This document shows, piece by piece, positions 9,114 through 20,241 of a DNA stretch of 64,000 nt. Position 1 is the stretch's first letter. Each line of letters opens with the position of its first letter. The DNA is taken from positions 124,001-188,000 of the forward strand of contig NZ_JAHYSG010000001.1 in the NCBI RefSeq assembly GCF_022095675.1. The letters are read 5' to 3'. A program made the position numbers and the translations under genes. This DNA comes from Dactylosporangium sp. AC04546 (GTDB lineage Bacteria > Actinomycetota > Actinomycetes > Mycobacteriales > Micromonosporaceae). The notes beneath the pieces were generated by a model that ran no database searches, was not told the DNA's origin, and saw nothing but the letters and a program-made list of their open reading frames with translations.

Positions 9114-9893
9114 CTACACCGGCCTTCTGCGGAACAGTGTGCTGAGGAGGTCCTCGTACTCGGCCTGGGTGCCGATCGCTTGCCGGTGCTGCGGGTTGAC
9201 GAGGTAGTGGTGGATGGCGTCGGCGAGGAACAGCGCGTTGACGGCGTCCGTGCGGATCCGTCGTCCGAACGGGATGCCGCGGCGGCGGACCAGGTCCGGT
9301 CTGGCGTACGTGAGCAGGAGCGACGTGGTAGCTGACCGGGGTTGTGGCACGGAGTGCGTTGCCAGGGCGCCCCACGGCACGGTCAGGGTGCCGAGCGGGT
9401 TTCGGTCGACCAGGCCATCCGGCCGCAGTTGTACGCCGACGTTGCGCCAGGCCGCGAGGATCAGCATGATGCTCAGCGCCACCAGCAGGACGCACATGGC
9501 GATGAGGATGCTTTCCCGCAGATGCCATGCGGGGTTGTCGAATGCCGGGTCCTGATCCGCGCCGGGGAGGATGAGTTGGAACGCGACCTGGGTCGCGCTC
9601 ATAAAGGCAGCCGAGGTGGCGTTGTAGACGTGGCCCGGCCACGGCAGGGTGCGAAAGGCGGGGGTGCGGGGATCGACAGCGAACGCTGCCGGCCGTGCCC
9701 GCAACCATGCAGCAAGTGTCAGCACAGCCGACGCGAGTCCGAGCAAGGACAGGAGCATTGGTATCGCGTGTCGGATGTCGCTGTCCGGTGCCAACAGCAG
9801 TTGGACTCCGACCAGGCCCGCCGCAACGCCGACCGCACCCCCGAGGACAAGGCGCGGGTGCCGGGCGGTGCCGGCGAAGATCGCGGAGCGCAT
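9114..9893 (-). CDS. Membrane protein with PH-like domain, function unknown
   Basis: A 259-residue protein. Hydrophobic segments lie near residues 13-33, 40-63, 90-110 and 130-150, followed by a soluble part beginning VGVQLRPDGLVDRNPLGTLTVPWGAL, which has the feel of the bacterial PH domain (one strand followed by 'PW' and a loop). No catalytic motif is seen. It is convergent with the PfkB gene and divergent from the Hsp70 gene, whose promoter region it shares (9894-10128). I do not recognise the family securely and cannot say whether it belongs functionally to the Hsp70 group. Confidence 0.6.
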   Translation of the reverse strand: MRSAIFAGTARHPRLVLGGAVGVAAGLVGVQLLLAPDSDIRHAIPMLLSLLGLASAVLTLAAWLRARPAAFAVDPRTPAFRTLPWPGHVYNATSAAFMSATQVAFQLILPGADQDPAFDNPAWHLRESILIAMCVLLVALSIMLILAAWRNVGVQLRPDGLVDRNPLGTLTVPWGALATHSVPQPRSATTSLLLTYARPDLVRRRGIPFGRRIRTDAVNALFLADAIHHYLVNPQHRQAIGTQAEYEDLLSTLFRRRPV

Positions 9894-10128
9894 GCCGGCA
9901 GGGTATGCGTCGCGCCCGCCGCGCGGAAGGATCCCTGATCAGCTCCGGTCCTCAGTCGCCGATGAAGATGAGCGATGCCGTACGGGCGGATGCCGCGCTC
10001 CGCGAAATGCCGGTAGGTGTGGGCCGGACGGCGGCGTTGCTCCCACCTCCGGATGATCTTTACCGGGTAGTCGCGCCCTACCATGAGGCTCTCCGCACAA
10101 CGAGAAACCCGCAGTGGGAAGGGTTGCG

Positions 10129-12567
<2,439 letters not shown>

Positions 12568-12605
12568 CTCGATGGTCATTCTCCGGTACCTGTGACGGCC
12601 GGCGT

Positions 12606-14522
12606 TCAGCCGCTTCTGGTGAGCGGCGCCAGCAGCACACTCAGCGACGCGTGCAACTCCTCGGCCTGTGCCGTGAGCCGCTTGACCGTGGCCAGACGGT
12701 CCTCCGCGACCTTCGCCGCCTCCCGCCGCGCCGCGGCGTCCCGTGCCGACAACGCGGTCAGCTCGGCCCGGCGCGTCTCGGCCTCGCGGCGCTGCGCGGC
12801 CATGCTCTCCTCGACACTGTCCTCCGCCTCGCCCCGCCAGCGGGCCAGCGCCCGGTCCAACGCGGTGATCATCTCGGTGCCCGCCGCGGAGAACGTCTCG
12901 GCGATCAGCTGCCGGATCCCGGCCTGGCTGCGGCCCGACTGCTCGTACTGATGGCGCCGCCAGGTCACGCCGAGCGCCACCGCCGGACCGGCCACCAGCG
13001 CGATCGGCAGCAGCACACCGGTGGCGGCGAGCATCGCGCTGAGGCTCGCTGCCATCGTGATGCCCGGAACCCCCTCGCGCAGCATGTCGAAGCCGGGCCT
13101 GGGCGGCGCGGGCCGGTTGGCCAACCGGCTCCTGGTCGTCGTCGGCAGCTGCAGCGCCACCAGGTCGATGTCGATCGCGTCGAGCCCCATCGCGCCGAGG
13201 TACTCGGTCAGCGCCTCCGTCGCCATCCCCTGCACCTCGTCGGTGATCTCGGCCCAGGCCGCCTGCAGCGACAGCTCGATGCTCTCCGGCAGCCCGACGA
13301 GGAACTCGTCGATGCGCGACTTGTTCGTCAGCCCGGCGATCGTGTTGTCGTAGGGGCGGCGCAGCTCGTCGAGCTTCGCCCGGACCATCGTCGCCACCTC
13401 GCGGCTGAGAAACTGCTGCTCCACCGCGAAGCGGCGGCGCTCCCGAACCCGCGCGGCCAGATCCCGGTTGGCCTCCTCGACCTCGGCGAGCCGTGCCTGC
13501 AACGCATCCTGGCTCTCGGTGGCGGCGAGGAGCCGGTCCTGCTCACCCGCCGCGAGGGCACGCAGGACGGCCTTGGTGCCGGCGAGCACCTTCCCACAGC
13601 GGGCCAGCTCCCGATCGCCGGCGCAGGAGCGGATGTAGTCCGCGAGCCGGCTGACGCCGCTGCGCTCCCACAGCACGTGCGCCCGCTCGGTCTGACCCAA
13701 CGCCAGACGCGCCGCTGACGCCTCCGCGAGCTTGGCACTCACCGGGATCCACGGCGCGCCGAGCAGCCGCTGCGCGTGCTTCGCGTCGAACCCGTCCCCG
13801 GCCGACTCCCGGGCGACAAAGTCGGCGAGGCGGCGCCGGTTCTCCTCCAGCAGCTCGTGCCACGCCGTCGAGTCCTCCACCTTCGTCAGCACGAACGCGA
13901 CGACCTCGACCCGCTGCGCCGCCTCGATGAGGAACTCCAGCTCGTGCCGCAGGATCGGCTGGTCCTGGGCGCTGACCGTGAACAGCAGCGCGTCGGCCTC
14001 CTGCAGCATCGCCATCGTGGTGTGCCGGTGCCCGACCGTGAGGCTGTCCACGCCCGGCGTGTCGACCAGCCGCACCCCTTCGAGCAGCGGATGCTCCATG
14101 GCGATCTCGACGCCGACCACGTCGCGCCGCTTCTCCGGGTCGCCCAGCGCGGAGGCGTAGTCCGCGATGTCGTCCGGGGCGATCGTGAGGTTCGCGATCC
14201 GCGAGCCCGAGCGCCGCCGTACCGTGGCCGACAGCTGCGGGCCACGACGGACCGCGAGGTACGTGTGCGTGGCCACGTCGACGTCGACCGGCAGCAGCTC
14301 CGGCCGGTCGACCAGCGCGTTGAGCAGTCGGCTCTTACCCCGCTTCTGCGCGCCGGCGACCACGATGCAGGCCGTGTCGTCCTTCCAGCGGCCGGCCTCC
14401 GCGGCCAGTACCCCGGCCAGATCCTCCCGCCCGCATCGCTTCGACAGTGCGTGCACCTCATTGGCGTGTACGAGCAGTGCCTGCACCACTGACGGGTGTT
14501 CACGACCCGGTGGCATCGCCAA
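12606..14522 (-). CDS. Dynamin-like GTPase (first of two)
   Basis: A 638-residue bacterial dynamin-like protein. G1 is GAQKRGKS (residues 57-64), G3 DTPG (154-157) and G4 TKVED (213-217). A long helical stalk follows, then two consecutive hydrophobic helices at about 487-521 (ITMAASLSAMLAATGVLLP and a second one), a likely membrane paddle, and a C-terminal coiled coil rich in Ala, Glu and Arg. It lies at the end of an operon of a His-rich protein and a second dynamin; its start overlaps the upstream stop by 23 bases. Bacterial dynamins remodel or repair membranes, often as pairs. Resemblance to mycobacterial IniA is by architecture only. Confidence 0.87.
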   Translation of the reverse strand: MAMPPGREHPSVVQALLVHANEVHALSKRCGREDLAGVLAAEAGRWKDDTACIVVAGAQKRGKSRLLNALVDRPELLPVDVDVATHTYLAVRRGPQLSATVRRRSGSRIANLTIAPDDIADYASALGDPEKRRDVVGVEIAMEHPLLEGVRLVDTPGVDSLTVGHRHTTMAMLQEADALLFTVSAQDQPILRHELEFLIEAAQRVEVVAFVLTKVEDSTAWHELLEENRRRLADFVARESAGDGFDAKHAQRLLGAPWIPVSAKLAEASAARLALGQTERAHVLWERSGVSRLADYIRSCAGDRELARCGKVLAGTKAVLRALAAGEQDRLLAATESQDALQARLAEVEEANRDLAARVRERRRFAVEQQFLSREVATMVRAKLDELRRPYDNTIAGLTNKSRIDEFLVGLPESIELSLQAAWAEITDEVQGMATEALTEYLGAMGLDAIDIDLVALQLPTTTRSRLANRPAPPRPGFDMLREGVPGITMAASLSAMLAATGVLLPIALVAGPAVALGVTWRRHQYEQSGRSQAGIRQLIAETFSAAGTEMITALDRALARWRGEAEDSVEESMAAQRREAETRRAELTALSARDAAARREAAKVAEDRLATVKRLTAQAEELHASLSVLLAPLTRSG

Positions 14523-16413
14523 CCCCCTCCCGCCGACCGGAAGCGGTCGACCAGATCGATTCGTAGGTCCAGCACACAGCGCTCACCGCGCGCCGGTCCG
14601 GAGCCGGCAACGGGCGCTGCAGCAGGCCCCGGAACCGCCCGGCGAGCTGCGCCGCCTGTTCGGCAACGGCGACCGGAGCGGTGCCGGCCGGCAGGCCGAC
14701 CTGCGCCGCCGGATCCGCGCCGGTGAGCAGGGACTGCAACGCCGCCCGCAGCTCCGCGCTCAGCCGCGGCGACTCCAGCAGGCGAGCGGCCTCCGGGCCG
14801 GCGTCGACGCGCCCACCGGCCGACCTCTCCGGGCCGTCGACCGGCCAGGGACCACCGGAACCGGCCGCGTCAACCGGACGGCGCGCGCCGGTAGCCGGCA
14901 CCTGCCGCCGCGGCGGTGCGGCGTCGCCGGCCGCGGCGAGCTCTTCGAAGACACCGAGGACGTCACGTGCGCGGTGGCCGGCGACCAGGGTGCCGGTCGT
15001 GACCACCAGCCGGCGCCAACGCGTCGAACGCTCACGGGCCGCCCGGGCCACCTCGTCCGCACCGGCACCGGCGGCCAGCCCCAGCTGGGCCGCCGGCGTG
15101 TCCTCCCGCGCCAGCCGCATCAGCTCGCCGAGCATGTCGTCGTCCAGGCTCAGCTGGCCGCGCCCGACGGCGTCGAGCGCCGCGAACACCCGCAGACCCC
15201 GCAGGCTCGCCGCCAGCGGCCGGCCCTCGTCGACCGCGTCGGCGAGGTCGGCGAGCGCCGCCCGGTCCGCGGCACCGGCCGGTGACCGCACGAGCTGCCG
15301 CAGCACCCCGATGGCGGCGAGCGCCTTGAGCTGCTCGGCCCGCTCGGTGAAGTGGGCCAGCCCGGCCGCGACGGACCCGCCGGCCGCGGTACCCGAGGTA
15401 CCGAACCCGGAGGCTTCCAGCAGCACGGCGTGCAACCCGTCGAGACCCAGGCCCGGCTGGGCCCGCAGGGCGGCGGTCGCGACGCGGATCCCGTACCTGT
15501 GCAGGCAGCCCATCAGCCGCGCACGCACCGCCGCCGGGGCCGGGAACGCCGGGGAGCCGGTGAACTCCTCCACGTCCAGCAGCAGGTCGTCGAGGTCAAG
15601 TTCGTCGAGCGCCGCCAACTCCCGCAGCGCGGCGAGGTCGTCGACGCCCAGGAGCCGGGCCCGGGACGTCTCGGCGAGGAGGCCGACCACCGGCACGACG
15701 TCGAACACCGACGCGCGCAGCTGCTCGTACGCCCGGCCGGCCAGCCGCCGCGCGGTCGGCCACGGATCGGCCTCGTCACCGCGGCGGTCCACCTGGCTGA
15801 GCACCGCCAGCGTGTTGACGCCGGTCATCCCGCACGCCGCCGACAGCGTACGGAAGTCCGCCAGCGTGGCCGCGTCGAACCGCTGGACGTAGCGCAGCAC
15901 GTAGATGAGGGCCTGGGCGTGGTCGGTGCCGTCGGTGCCGAACACCATCCGCCGCGCCGCCCCCTCGTTGGTCACGGCGACGGTGTTGACCCCCGGGGTG
16001 TCGATGACGGTCAGCCGCAGCAGCGCCGGCAGGTCCAACTGCACCCGCACCTTCCGCACCAGCTCCGCCGGCACCGGCAGCTCCGCCGGCAGCCGGCCGT
16101 CCCCGGTCAGCGCCAGGGTCCGCGTCCCACCGTCCAGCAGCTCGACGTCGACCCGCCCGGCCTCCGAGCCGTGCTCGTACCAGGTCACCACCCGGGTGCA
16201 CTCGCCCGCGTCGGCCGGCGCCACCGGCCGGCCGAGCAGTCCGTTGACCAACGTCGACTTGCCGCCGCTGACCGCGCCCGCCACGGCGACCTGCAGGGGC
16301 CGCCGCAGCCGCTCACCGACCGCCCGCACCCGCGCGCGAAGCCCCGCATCGGTGAGCCGCGCCGCGGCGACGTCGCAGAGCTGCGCGACGGCCGCGTCCG
16401 GTGCCACAGTCAT
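14500..16413 (-). CDS. Dynamin-like GTPase (second of two)
   Basis: A 637-residue GTPase. G1 is GAVSGGKST (about 46-54), a G2 Thr lies in AGECTRVVTWYEHG, and G3 is IDTPGVNTV. The usual G4 N/TKxD is replaced by LSQVD, followed by a normal-looking GTPase C-lobe and long helices. No clear membrane paddle is seen, so it may need the partner dynamin for membrane insertion, as in paired systems. Start: GTG/ATG choices upstream are poor; the ATG at 16413 overlaps the stop of the His-rich gene (ATGA) and begins MTVAPDAAVAQL. A longer reading to 16533 would only add an Arg/Pro-rich shadow. Confidence 0.87.
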   Translation of the reverse strand: MTVAPDAAVAQLCDVAAARLTDAGLRARVRAVGERLRRPLQVAVAGAVSGGKSTLVNGLLGRPVAPADAGECTRVVTWYEHGSEAGRVDVELLDGGTRTLALTGDGRLPAELPVPAELVRKVRVQLDLPALLRLTVIDTPGVNTVAVTNEGAARRMVFGTDGTDHAQALIYVLRYVQRFDAATLADFRTLSAACGMTGVNTLAVLSQVDRRGDEADPWPTARRLAGRAYEQLRASVFDVVPVVGLLAETSRARLLGVDDLAALRELAALDELDLDDLLLDVEEFTGSPAFPAPAAVRARLMGCLHRYGIRVATAALRAQPGLGLDGLHAVLLEASGFGTSGTAAGGSVAAGLAHFTERAEQLKALAAIGVLRQLVRSPAGAADRAALADLADAVDEGRPLAASLRGLRVFAALDAVGRGQLSLDDDMLGELMRLAREDTPAAQLGLAAGAGADEVARAARERSTRWRRLVVTTGTLVAGHRARDVLGVFEELAAAGDAAPPRRQVPATGARRPVDAAGSGGPWPVDGPERSAGGRVDAGPEAARLLESPRLSAELRAALQSLLTGADPAAQVGLPAGTAPVAVAEQAAQLAGRFRGLLQRPLPAPDRRAVSAVCWTYESIWSTASGRREGVGDATGS

Positions 16414-16814
16414 GGGACGTCTCCGTGGTTGTCGTGGCTGTCGTGATGGTCGTAGTGGTCGTGGTGGTGGTGATGCTCGGGCACGCCTGGATCCACGGAC
16501 CAGTCGAAGACGTGGTGCCCCGGCGGATCCCAAGCCTCATGCGGTACCGAATGGTCTGTTTCGAGATGATCTCTCTCGTGCGGGTCGACGTCCCCGACCC
16601 CGTCGCCCGTCCCGCCCGGCACACACCAGTCGACCGGCGGCCCCGGGCTCGCCGGGTCGAAGGTGTGGGCGAACATCGCGGCCCGCTCGTGCGGGTACAA
16701 CGGCGGGAGCGCGTCGAACAACGCGCGCGCGATCGCCGACCGGTCTCCGGAATCATCCTCCGGAAGGTCGAGTCCGCCCCACCCACCGTCCATTACCGGG
16801 TCCCGGTCGGCCAT
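16410..16814 (-). CDS. Small acidic protein with His/Asp-rich tail
   Basis: A 134-residue protein with no family I know. The first half is acidic with a helix (AIARALFDALPPLYPHERAA). The last 25 residues are a striking run of His and Asp (PEHHHHHDHYDHHDSHDNHG) that could bind Zn, Ni or Co. It is the first gene of the dynamin operon, with its stop inside the next start (ATGA). The nucleotide run encoding the tail is a low-complexity cat/gtg repeat, which would be prone to slippage. The reading frame is supported by coupling and by start-codon position, not by homology. Confidence 0.6.
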   Translation of the reverse strand: MADRDPVMDGGWGGLDLPEDDSGDRSAIARALFDALPPLYPHERAAMFAHTFDPASPGPPVDWCVPGGTGDGVGDVDPHERDHLETDHSVPHEAWDPPGHHVFDWSVDPGVPEHHHHHDHYDHHDSHDNHGDVP

Positions 16815-16906
16815 GACTGGCCCGGAACGCTGCCGCCGGGACCGCCCACCATGATTCCATTCTCACTCGTGAAGGTCCTCGCGTCGGCAGTACCACAGGG
16901 CCTGTG

Positions 16907-17446
16907 ATGGCCGATGCGGTCCCCGTGATGCCCGAGCCGCAACTGGTCGCCGCCGCACTCGCCGGCGACCAGGACGCCTTCCGGGACCTGTGGCGCCCGG
17001 TGGAGCGCACCGCATACGGCGTCTGCCTCCACCTGACCGGCAACCGCACCGACGCACTCGACGCCCTGCAGGAGACGCAGATCGCCGCGTGGCGGCACCT
17101 GGCCCGCTTCGAGGGCCGGGCCACGTTCGCCGGATGGGTGCTCGCGATCGCCCGCAACGCGGCGCGTGACCTGCTGCGCCGGCGCGGCACCGCCCGGGAG
17201 CTCGGCCTCGACGCCGCAGGTGAGCGCCCCGACGACCAGCCGCTGTTCGCCGACGTGGTCAGCGACGTGCTCGGCCTGCGAGCCGCGCTCGCCACACTGC
17301 CGATCAACCATCGCGAGGCACTCCTTCTGTGGGCGGGCGGCCTGACGTACGAGGAGGTCGCCGCCGTCGAACAGGTCCCGGTCAACACCATCAAGGTCTG
17401 GATCTACCGCGCCCGGCAGCGGCTGCGCCGGGAACTGGCCGAGTAG
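16907..17446 (+). CDS. RNA polymerase ECF sigma factor
   Basis: A 179-residue ECF-type sigma factor. Region 2 runs over about residues 22-90 (FRDLWRPVERTAY, then ALDALQETQIAAWRHLARFE and WVLAIARNAARDLLRR); region 4 is at about 125-178 with helix-turn-helix LTYEEVAAVEQVPVNTIKVWIYRARQRL quoted in part: EEVAAVEQVPVNTIKVWIYR. It is divergent from the dynamin operon (intergenic 16815-16906) and ends only six bases from the convergent GrpE-like lipoprotein gene. No anti-sigma factor is next to it in the same direction. I expect it to control the Hsp70/dynamin group; that is inference. No clear ribosome site; an in-frame GTG lies three bases upstream of the ATG. Confidence 0.88.
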   Translation: MADAVPVMPEPQLVAAALAGDQDAFRDLWRPVERTAYGVCLHLTGNRTDALDALQETQIAAWRHLARFEGRATFAGWVLAIARNAARDLLRRRGTARELGLDAAGERPDDQPLFADVVSDVLGLRAALATLPINHREALLLWAGGLTYEEVAAVEQVPVNTIKVWIYRARQRLRRELAE

Positions 17447-17452
17447 ACCGCC

Positions 17453-18565
17453 CTACTGCGTGGCCCGGTACACCAGGACCCTGGGCAGGCGCAGCACCTG
17501 GTCGCCGTCGACATAACCGCAACGGGTCGTCTCGGCGATTGTGTCGTGCAGCGCCGGCGTCGGCGCCGGCACCGAGCCGACCACCTCGTGCTGTCGGCCG
17601 TCGACCCGGGATCCCCGCACGACGGTCTCCCGAACACCGGCCGCGCGCAGCGCGTCGAGCAGCGCCCGGCCGAGCCGGTCGTCGCGGCCGTCGAGCTGGT
17701 CGCGGTACCGGATCGCGGCCTGCACCAGCTGCGCCCGGTCCACGCCCGGCTTGGCCAGCAGCCGCTGGATCTGCTCGCTGAGCGCAGGGCTGATCCCGCT
17801 CGCCGCGACCTCGCGCAGGGACCGGGTCAGCCCCGCCTCGCCCTGGCTCGCCCGCGCCGTCTTCGCCCCGGCCGTCGGGCGCGGGTTCGCCTGCGTGGCT
17901 CCGCCGAACGAGGTCGTCCCGGGGCGGGCGCGCGGAGCCGGCGCGGCGGCGCCGACAACACCGGCCGGCCCGTACGCCGCGGCCATGCGCTGCCGACGTT
18001 GCCACCACACGAAAAGGCCCGCGCCGCCGCCGAGGACGACGACCGCCACCAGCCCGATCGCCAGCAGGGTGCCGGAGCCGCCCTCGTCCTGCGCGGGCGG
18101 TTGTGACGCGGTGACGGGATCGCCCGGCAGCGCACCGGCCTGTGGTTGCGAGCACTGCGCCGGCTGTCCCTGGGTGGTCTGTGGCTGACCGGGCGGATTG
18201 CCGTTGCCGTCGGTTTGGCCTTGTCCGGGCTGTTTCCCGCCGGGCTGGGGGTTCTGGCCGGGTTGGTTCCCGCCCGGCTGTGGGTTCTGGCCGGCCGGGT
18301 TCCCGCCCGGCTGCGGGTTCTGCCCGGGCGGGTTCTCGCCGGCCGGTGGGTTCTCACCGGCCGGTGGATTCTCGCCGGTCTGCGGGTTCTGGCCGGTCTG
18401 CGTCGGCTGGTTCTCGCAGGTCTTCGCCGCCGCCGGCTGGCCTGCCGTGGCCGCCCCGGTCGCCGCCGACGGCTGCGGCCCGTCCCCGCCGCCGCAGCCG
18501 GCCAGCACGACGCCGACCACACCAGCCACGAGCAGGACACGGCCGAGCCTCACGCCGTGCCTCAC
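17453..18565 (-). CDS. Lipoprotein with transmembrane helix and cytoplasmic GrpE-like domain
   Basis: A 370-residue protein of unusual design. It has a lipobox signal (LLVAGVVGVVLAGC), then a Gln/Asn/Pro/Gly-rich repeat region to about residue 145, a transmembrane helix (LLAIGLVAVVVLGGGAGLF), and a basic RRQRM stop-transfer. The cytoplasmic part ends in a domain close to the GrpE beta wing: HEVVGSVPAPTPALHDT, then RCGYVDGDQVLRLPRVLVY, which matches GrpE's 'HEA...GY.l.dRvLRpa.V.V' pattern. GrpE is the nucleotide exchange factor for Hsp70, and an Hsp70 ATPase lies in the same group. GTG start overlaps the upstream stop (GTGA). The domain call is from pattern only. Confidence 0.72.
   Translation of the reverse strand: MRHGVRLGRVLLVAGVVGVVLAGCGGGDGPQPSAATGAATAGQPAAAKTCENQPTQTGQNPQTGENPPAGENPPAGENPPGQNPQPGGNPAGQNPQPGGNQPGQNPQPGGKQPGQGQTDGNGNPPGQPQTTQGQPAQCSQPQAGALPGDPVTASQPPAQDEGGSGTLLAIGLVAVVVLGGGAGLFVWWQRRQRMAAAYGPAGVVGAAAPAPRARPGTTSFGGATQANPRPTAGAKTARASQGEAGLTRSLREVAASGISPALSEQIQRLLAKPGVDRAQLVQAAIRYRDQLDGRDDRLGRALLDALRAAGVRETVVRGSRVDGRQHEVVGSVPAPTPALHDTIAETTRCGYVDGDQVLRLPRVLVYRATQ
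18232..18400 (-). repeat. Tandem repeats encoding a G/Q/N/P-rich linker
   Basis: A run of short imperfect direct repeats within the GrpE-like lipoprotein gene. They encode alternating units of the type GENPPA and GQNPQPGGN. They probably give a flexible, wall-spanning extracellular spacer whose copy number could vary. Confidence 0.75.
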
Positions 18566-19266
18566 ACGCCACGCTCCTGCTGGCTGTTCCACACTGCCCA
18601 GTCGGCGCGACTGTTCGCCCGGTCGGCCTCGATGTAGGTGTCGGTCGCCGCCTGACTCGACTGCTCCTGGTACGCCCGATCCAGGTCGCCCTGGTGGATG
18701 TCGTTGCTGATCTTCTGCTGATACGTGTAGCCAGCCATCGTCTCGGCGTTGCGCGCCGCGTTGTGCGACCGCTCCATCGCGCCCTCGACCTGGTCCTGGT
18801 CGACCGACCCCGGGTTCATCGCGTCGCGGTAGATGAGGCCCGCATCCGCCATCTGCGAGTTGACGTTGTTGAGCACCGCGGCGGTGTCACCGCCCACAGG
18901 GAACGGCCCGGCGGCGACCGTGTCGGTCGCCGGATAGCTGTCGTAGGAGGACGAGCTCGGCCCGGCAGCCCCGACGTCGAACGGCCCGACCTCGTAGATC
19001 CGATCCGCCACACCGTCGGCGTTGTGGTCCTCCATCACCAGACCGCCACCGGCCTGATCGGAGAAGACCTGCACATCGGCCACACCGTCGCGGTTGTGGT
19101 CGATGAGCGCCACGTCGGCCACCCCGTCGTGGTTGGTGTCGGTGAACTGCACGTCGATGTGACCGTCGCCGTCGACGTCGATCAGCTGCGAGTCGACAAT
19201 CCGGTCACCGTCGAGGTCACCCCACACCGAGCTCACGTCGCCAGGGTCGCTGCCATGACTGTCCAT
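18562..19266 (-). CDS. Protein with DxDGDG calcium-binding repeats
   Basis: A 234-residue protein. Residues about 15-95 contain at least five tandem 13- to 14-residue units of the thrombospondin-3/dockerin loop type: DLDGDRIVD, DVDGDGHID, DTNHDGVAD, DHNRDGVAD, DHNADGVAD. These are expected to bind Ca. The rest is Ser/Ala/Asp-rich then helical and polar (about 120-234). There is no signal peptide, which is odd for such repeats and suggests a cytoplasmic place or an unusual export route. It is coupled by GTGA overlap to the GrpE-like lipoprotein gene. Similar proteins near IniA-type dynamins exist in actinobacteria by my recollection, not checked. Confidence 0.72.
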   Translation of the reverse strand: MDSHGSDPGDVSSVWGDLDGDRIVDSQLIDVDGDGHIDVQFTDTNHDGVADVALIDHNRDGVADVQVFSDQAGGGLVMEDHNADGVADRIYEVGPFDVGAAGPSSSSYDSYPATDTVAAGPFPVGGDTAAVLNNVNSQMADAGLIYRDAMNPGSVDQDQVEGAMERSHNAARNAETMAGYTYQQKISNDIHQGDLDRAYQEQSSQAATDTYIEADRANSRADWAVWNSQQERGV

Positions 19267-19377
19267 CCCGATCCCTCCAAGGTCGGAAGTTGGCCTACGG
19301 GAATGGTGACGTCGGCACGAGCCGGATTGTTACAGCCATCGCGGCGGTATTTTCCGGAGTTCCGCTTCCGGCGCCGG

Positions 19378-20241
19378 CTACGTGTAGATCGAGGTCGGCC
19401 AGAAAACGGTGAAGTTGACCTTCTCGCAGATCGCGTTCGCTTCGGCACGGGTCTTGTACGTCTCGTGACCCGGATGCGTGAGGCCCCAGTAGTAGTCCTC
19501 GACCGCGTTGGCGCAGGCCTTGCTGTCCGCGATGGCTCTGTCCCGGGCCGTTTCGGCAGCGCTGCGGGCGGCCTCCGCCCTGGTAACCTTCGCCTCCGCA
19601 TCGGAGAGCTTGGTCTGGGCGCTGCTCAGGCTCGACTGGTAGTCATCCGCCCTGCGCTTCTCGGAGCTGACATCGCTCTGCAGGCCGGAGATTCGCGAAT
19701 CCTGGTAGCTGACCGTGCTCTCCAGCCCCTCGACCCGGTCCTGCGACCTGATGTAGAGCGTGGTCATGACGCCGCCCAGCACCAGCAGCAGCCCCGCGGC
19801 GACGGCCAGGAGCACGGTGGCCCGGCTGCGCCGCGGCGCCACCAGCGTCAGTCCGTCCGGATCCTCCCACTCCGCGTCCGTGTCGTCGGAATCGTCGGTG
19901 CTGTCCTCCGCATCGGCATCCTCCGCCGCGCTCACGGCGTCGGGCTCCTCGACAGCCGCGTCGGCGTCGGGCTCGACGCCGAACGGCGTGGCCGTCGTCT
20001 GCGCGGCCGGCTCCGCGGTCCGCTGCTCCGGCACGACCACGGACGCCCACACCGGCGCCGCACCGCCGAACGGAACGACCACATCGGGCGCCGACGGGCT
20101 GCCATCGCCTGACGCGTCGGTCTCGTCACCGGTGACCACCGCGCTCGCCCCGGGGGACACCTGCGACGGCACCGCGGCGCCGAACGGAATGCCTACAGTG
20201 GACGTTGCGTCAGTGGTCGCCTTGGTCTCGTCATCGCTCAC
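19378..20241 (-). CDS. Single-pass membrane protein with extracellular coiled coil
   Basis: A 287-residue protein. A long acidic, Ala/Asp/Glu-rich cytoplasmic N-terminus (about 1-130) is followed by a helix at about 138-160 (LLAVAAGLLLVLGGVMTTLY). Next come a coiled coil of about 90 residues (heptads around DRVEGLESTVSYQDSRISGL and onward) and a compact C-terminus containing two Cys. The GTG start at 20241 is chosen because AGGA lies five bases before it; an in-frame ATG at 20253 has a ribosome site that is too close. It is probably co-transcribed with the following genes after a 111-base gap. I do not recognise the family. Confidence 0.65.
   Translation of the reverse strand: MSDDETKATTDATSTVGIPFGAAVPSQVSPGASAVVTGDETDASGDGSPSAPDVVVPFGGAAPVWASVVVPEQRTAEPAAQTTATPFGVEPDADAAVEEPDAVSAAEDADAEDSTDDSDDTDAEWEDPDGLTLVAPRRSRATVLLAVAAGLLLVLGGVMTTLYIRSQDRVEGLESTVSYQDSRISGLQSDVSSEKRRADDYQSSLSSAQTKLSDAEAKVTRAEAARSAAETARDRAIADSKACANAVEDYYWGLTHPGHETYKTRAEANAICEKVNFTVFWPTSIYT

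Noticed and set aside
9894..10128. HAIR or CIRCE heat-shock operator before the Hsp70 gene
   Set aside because: Neither consensus is visible in the gap.
16432..16490. Cat/gtg low-complexity run as a satellite or regulatory repeat
   Set aside because: It is explained by the His/Asp-rich coding tail of the small acidic protein.
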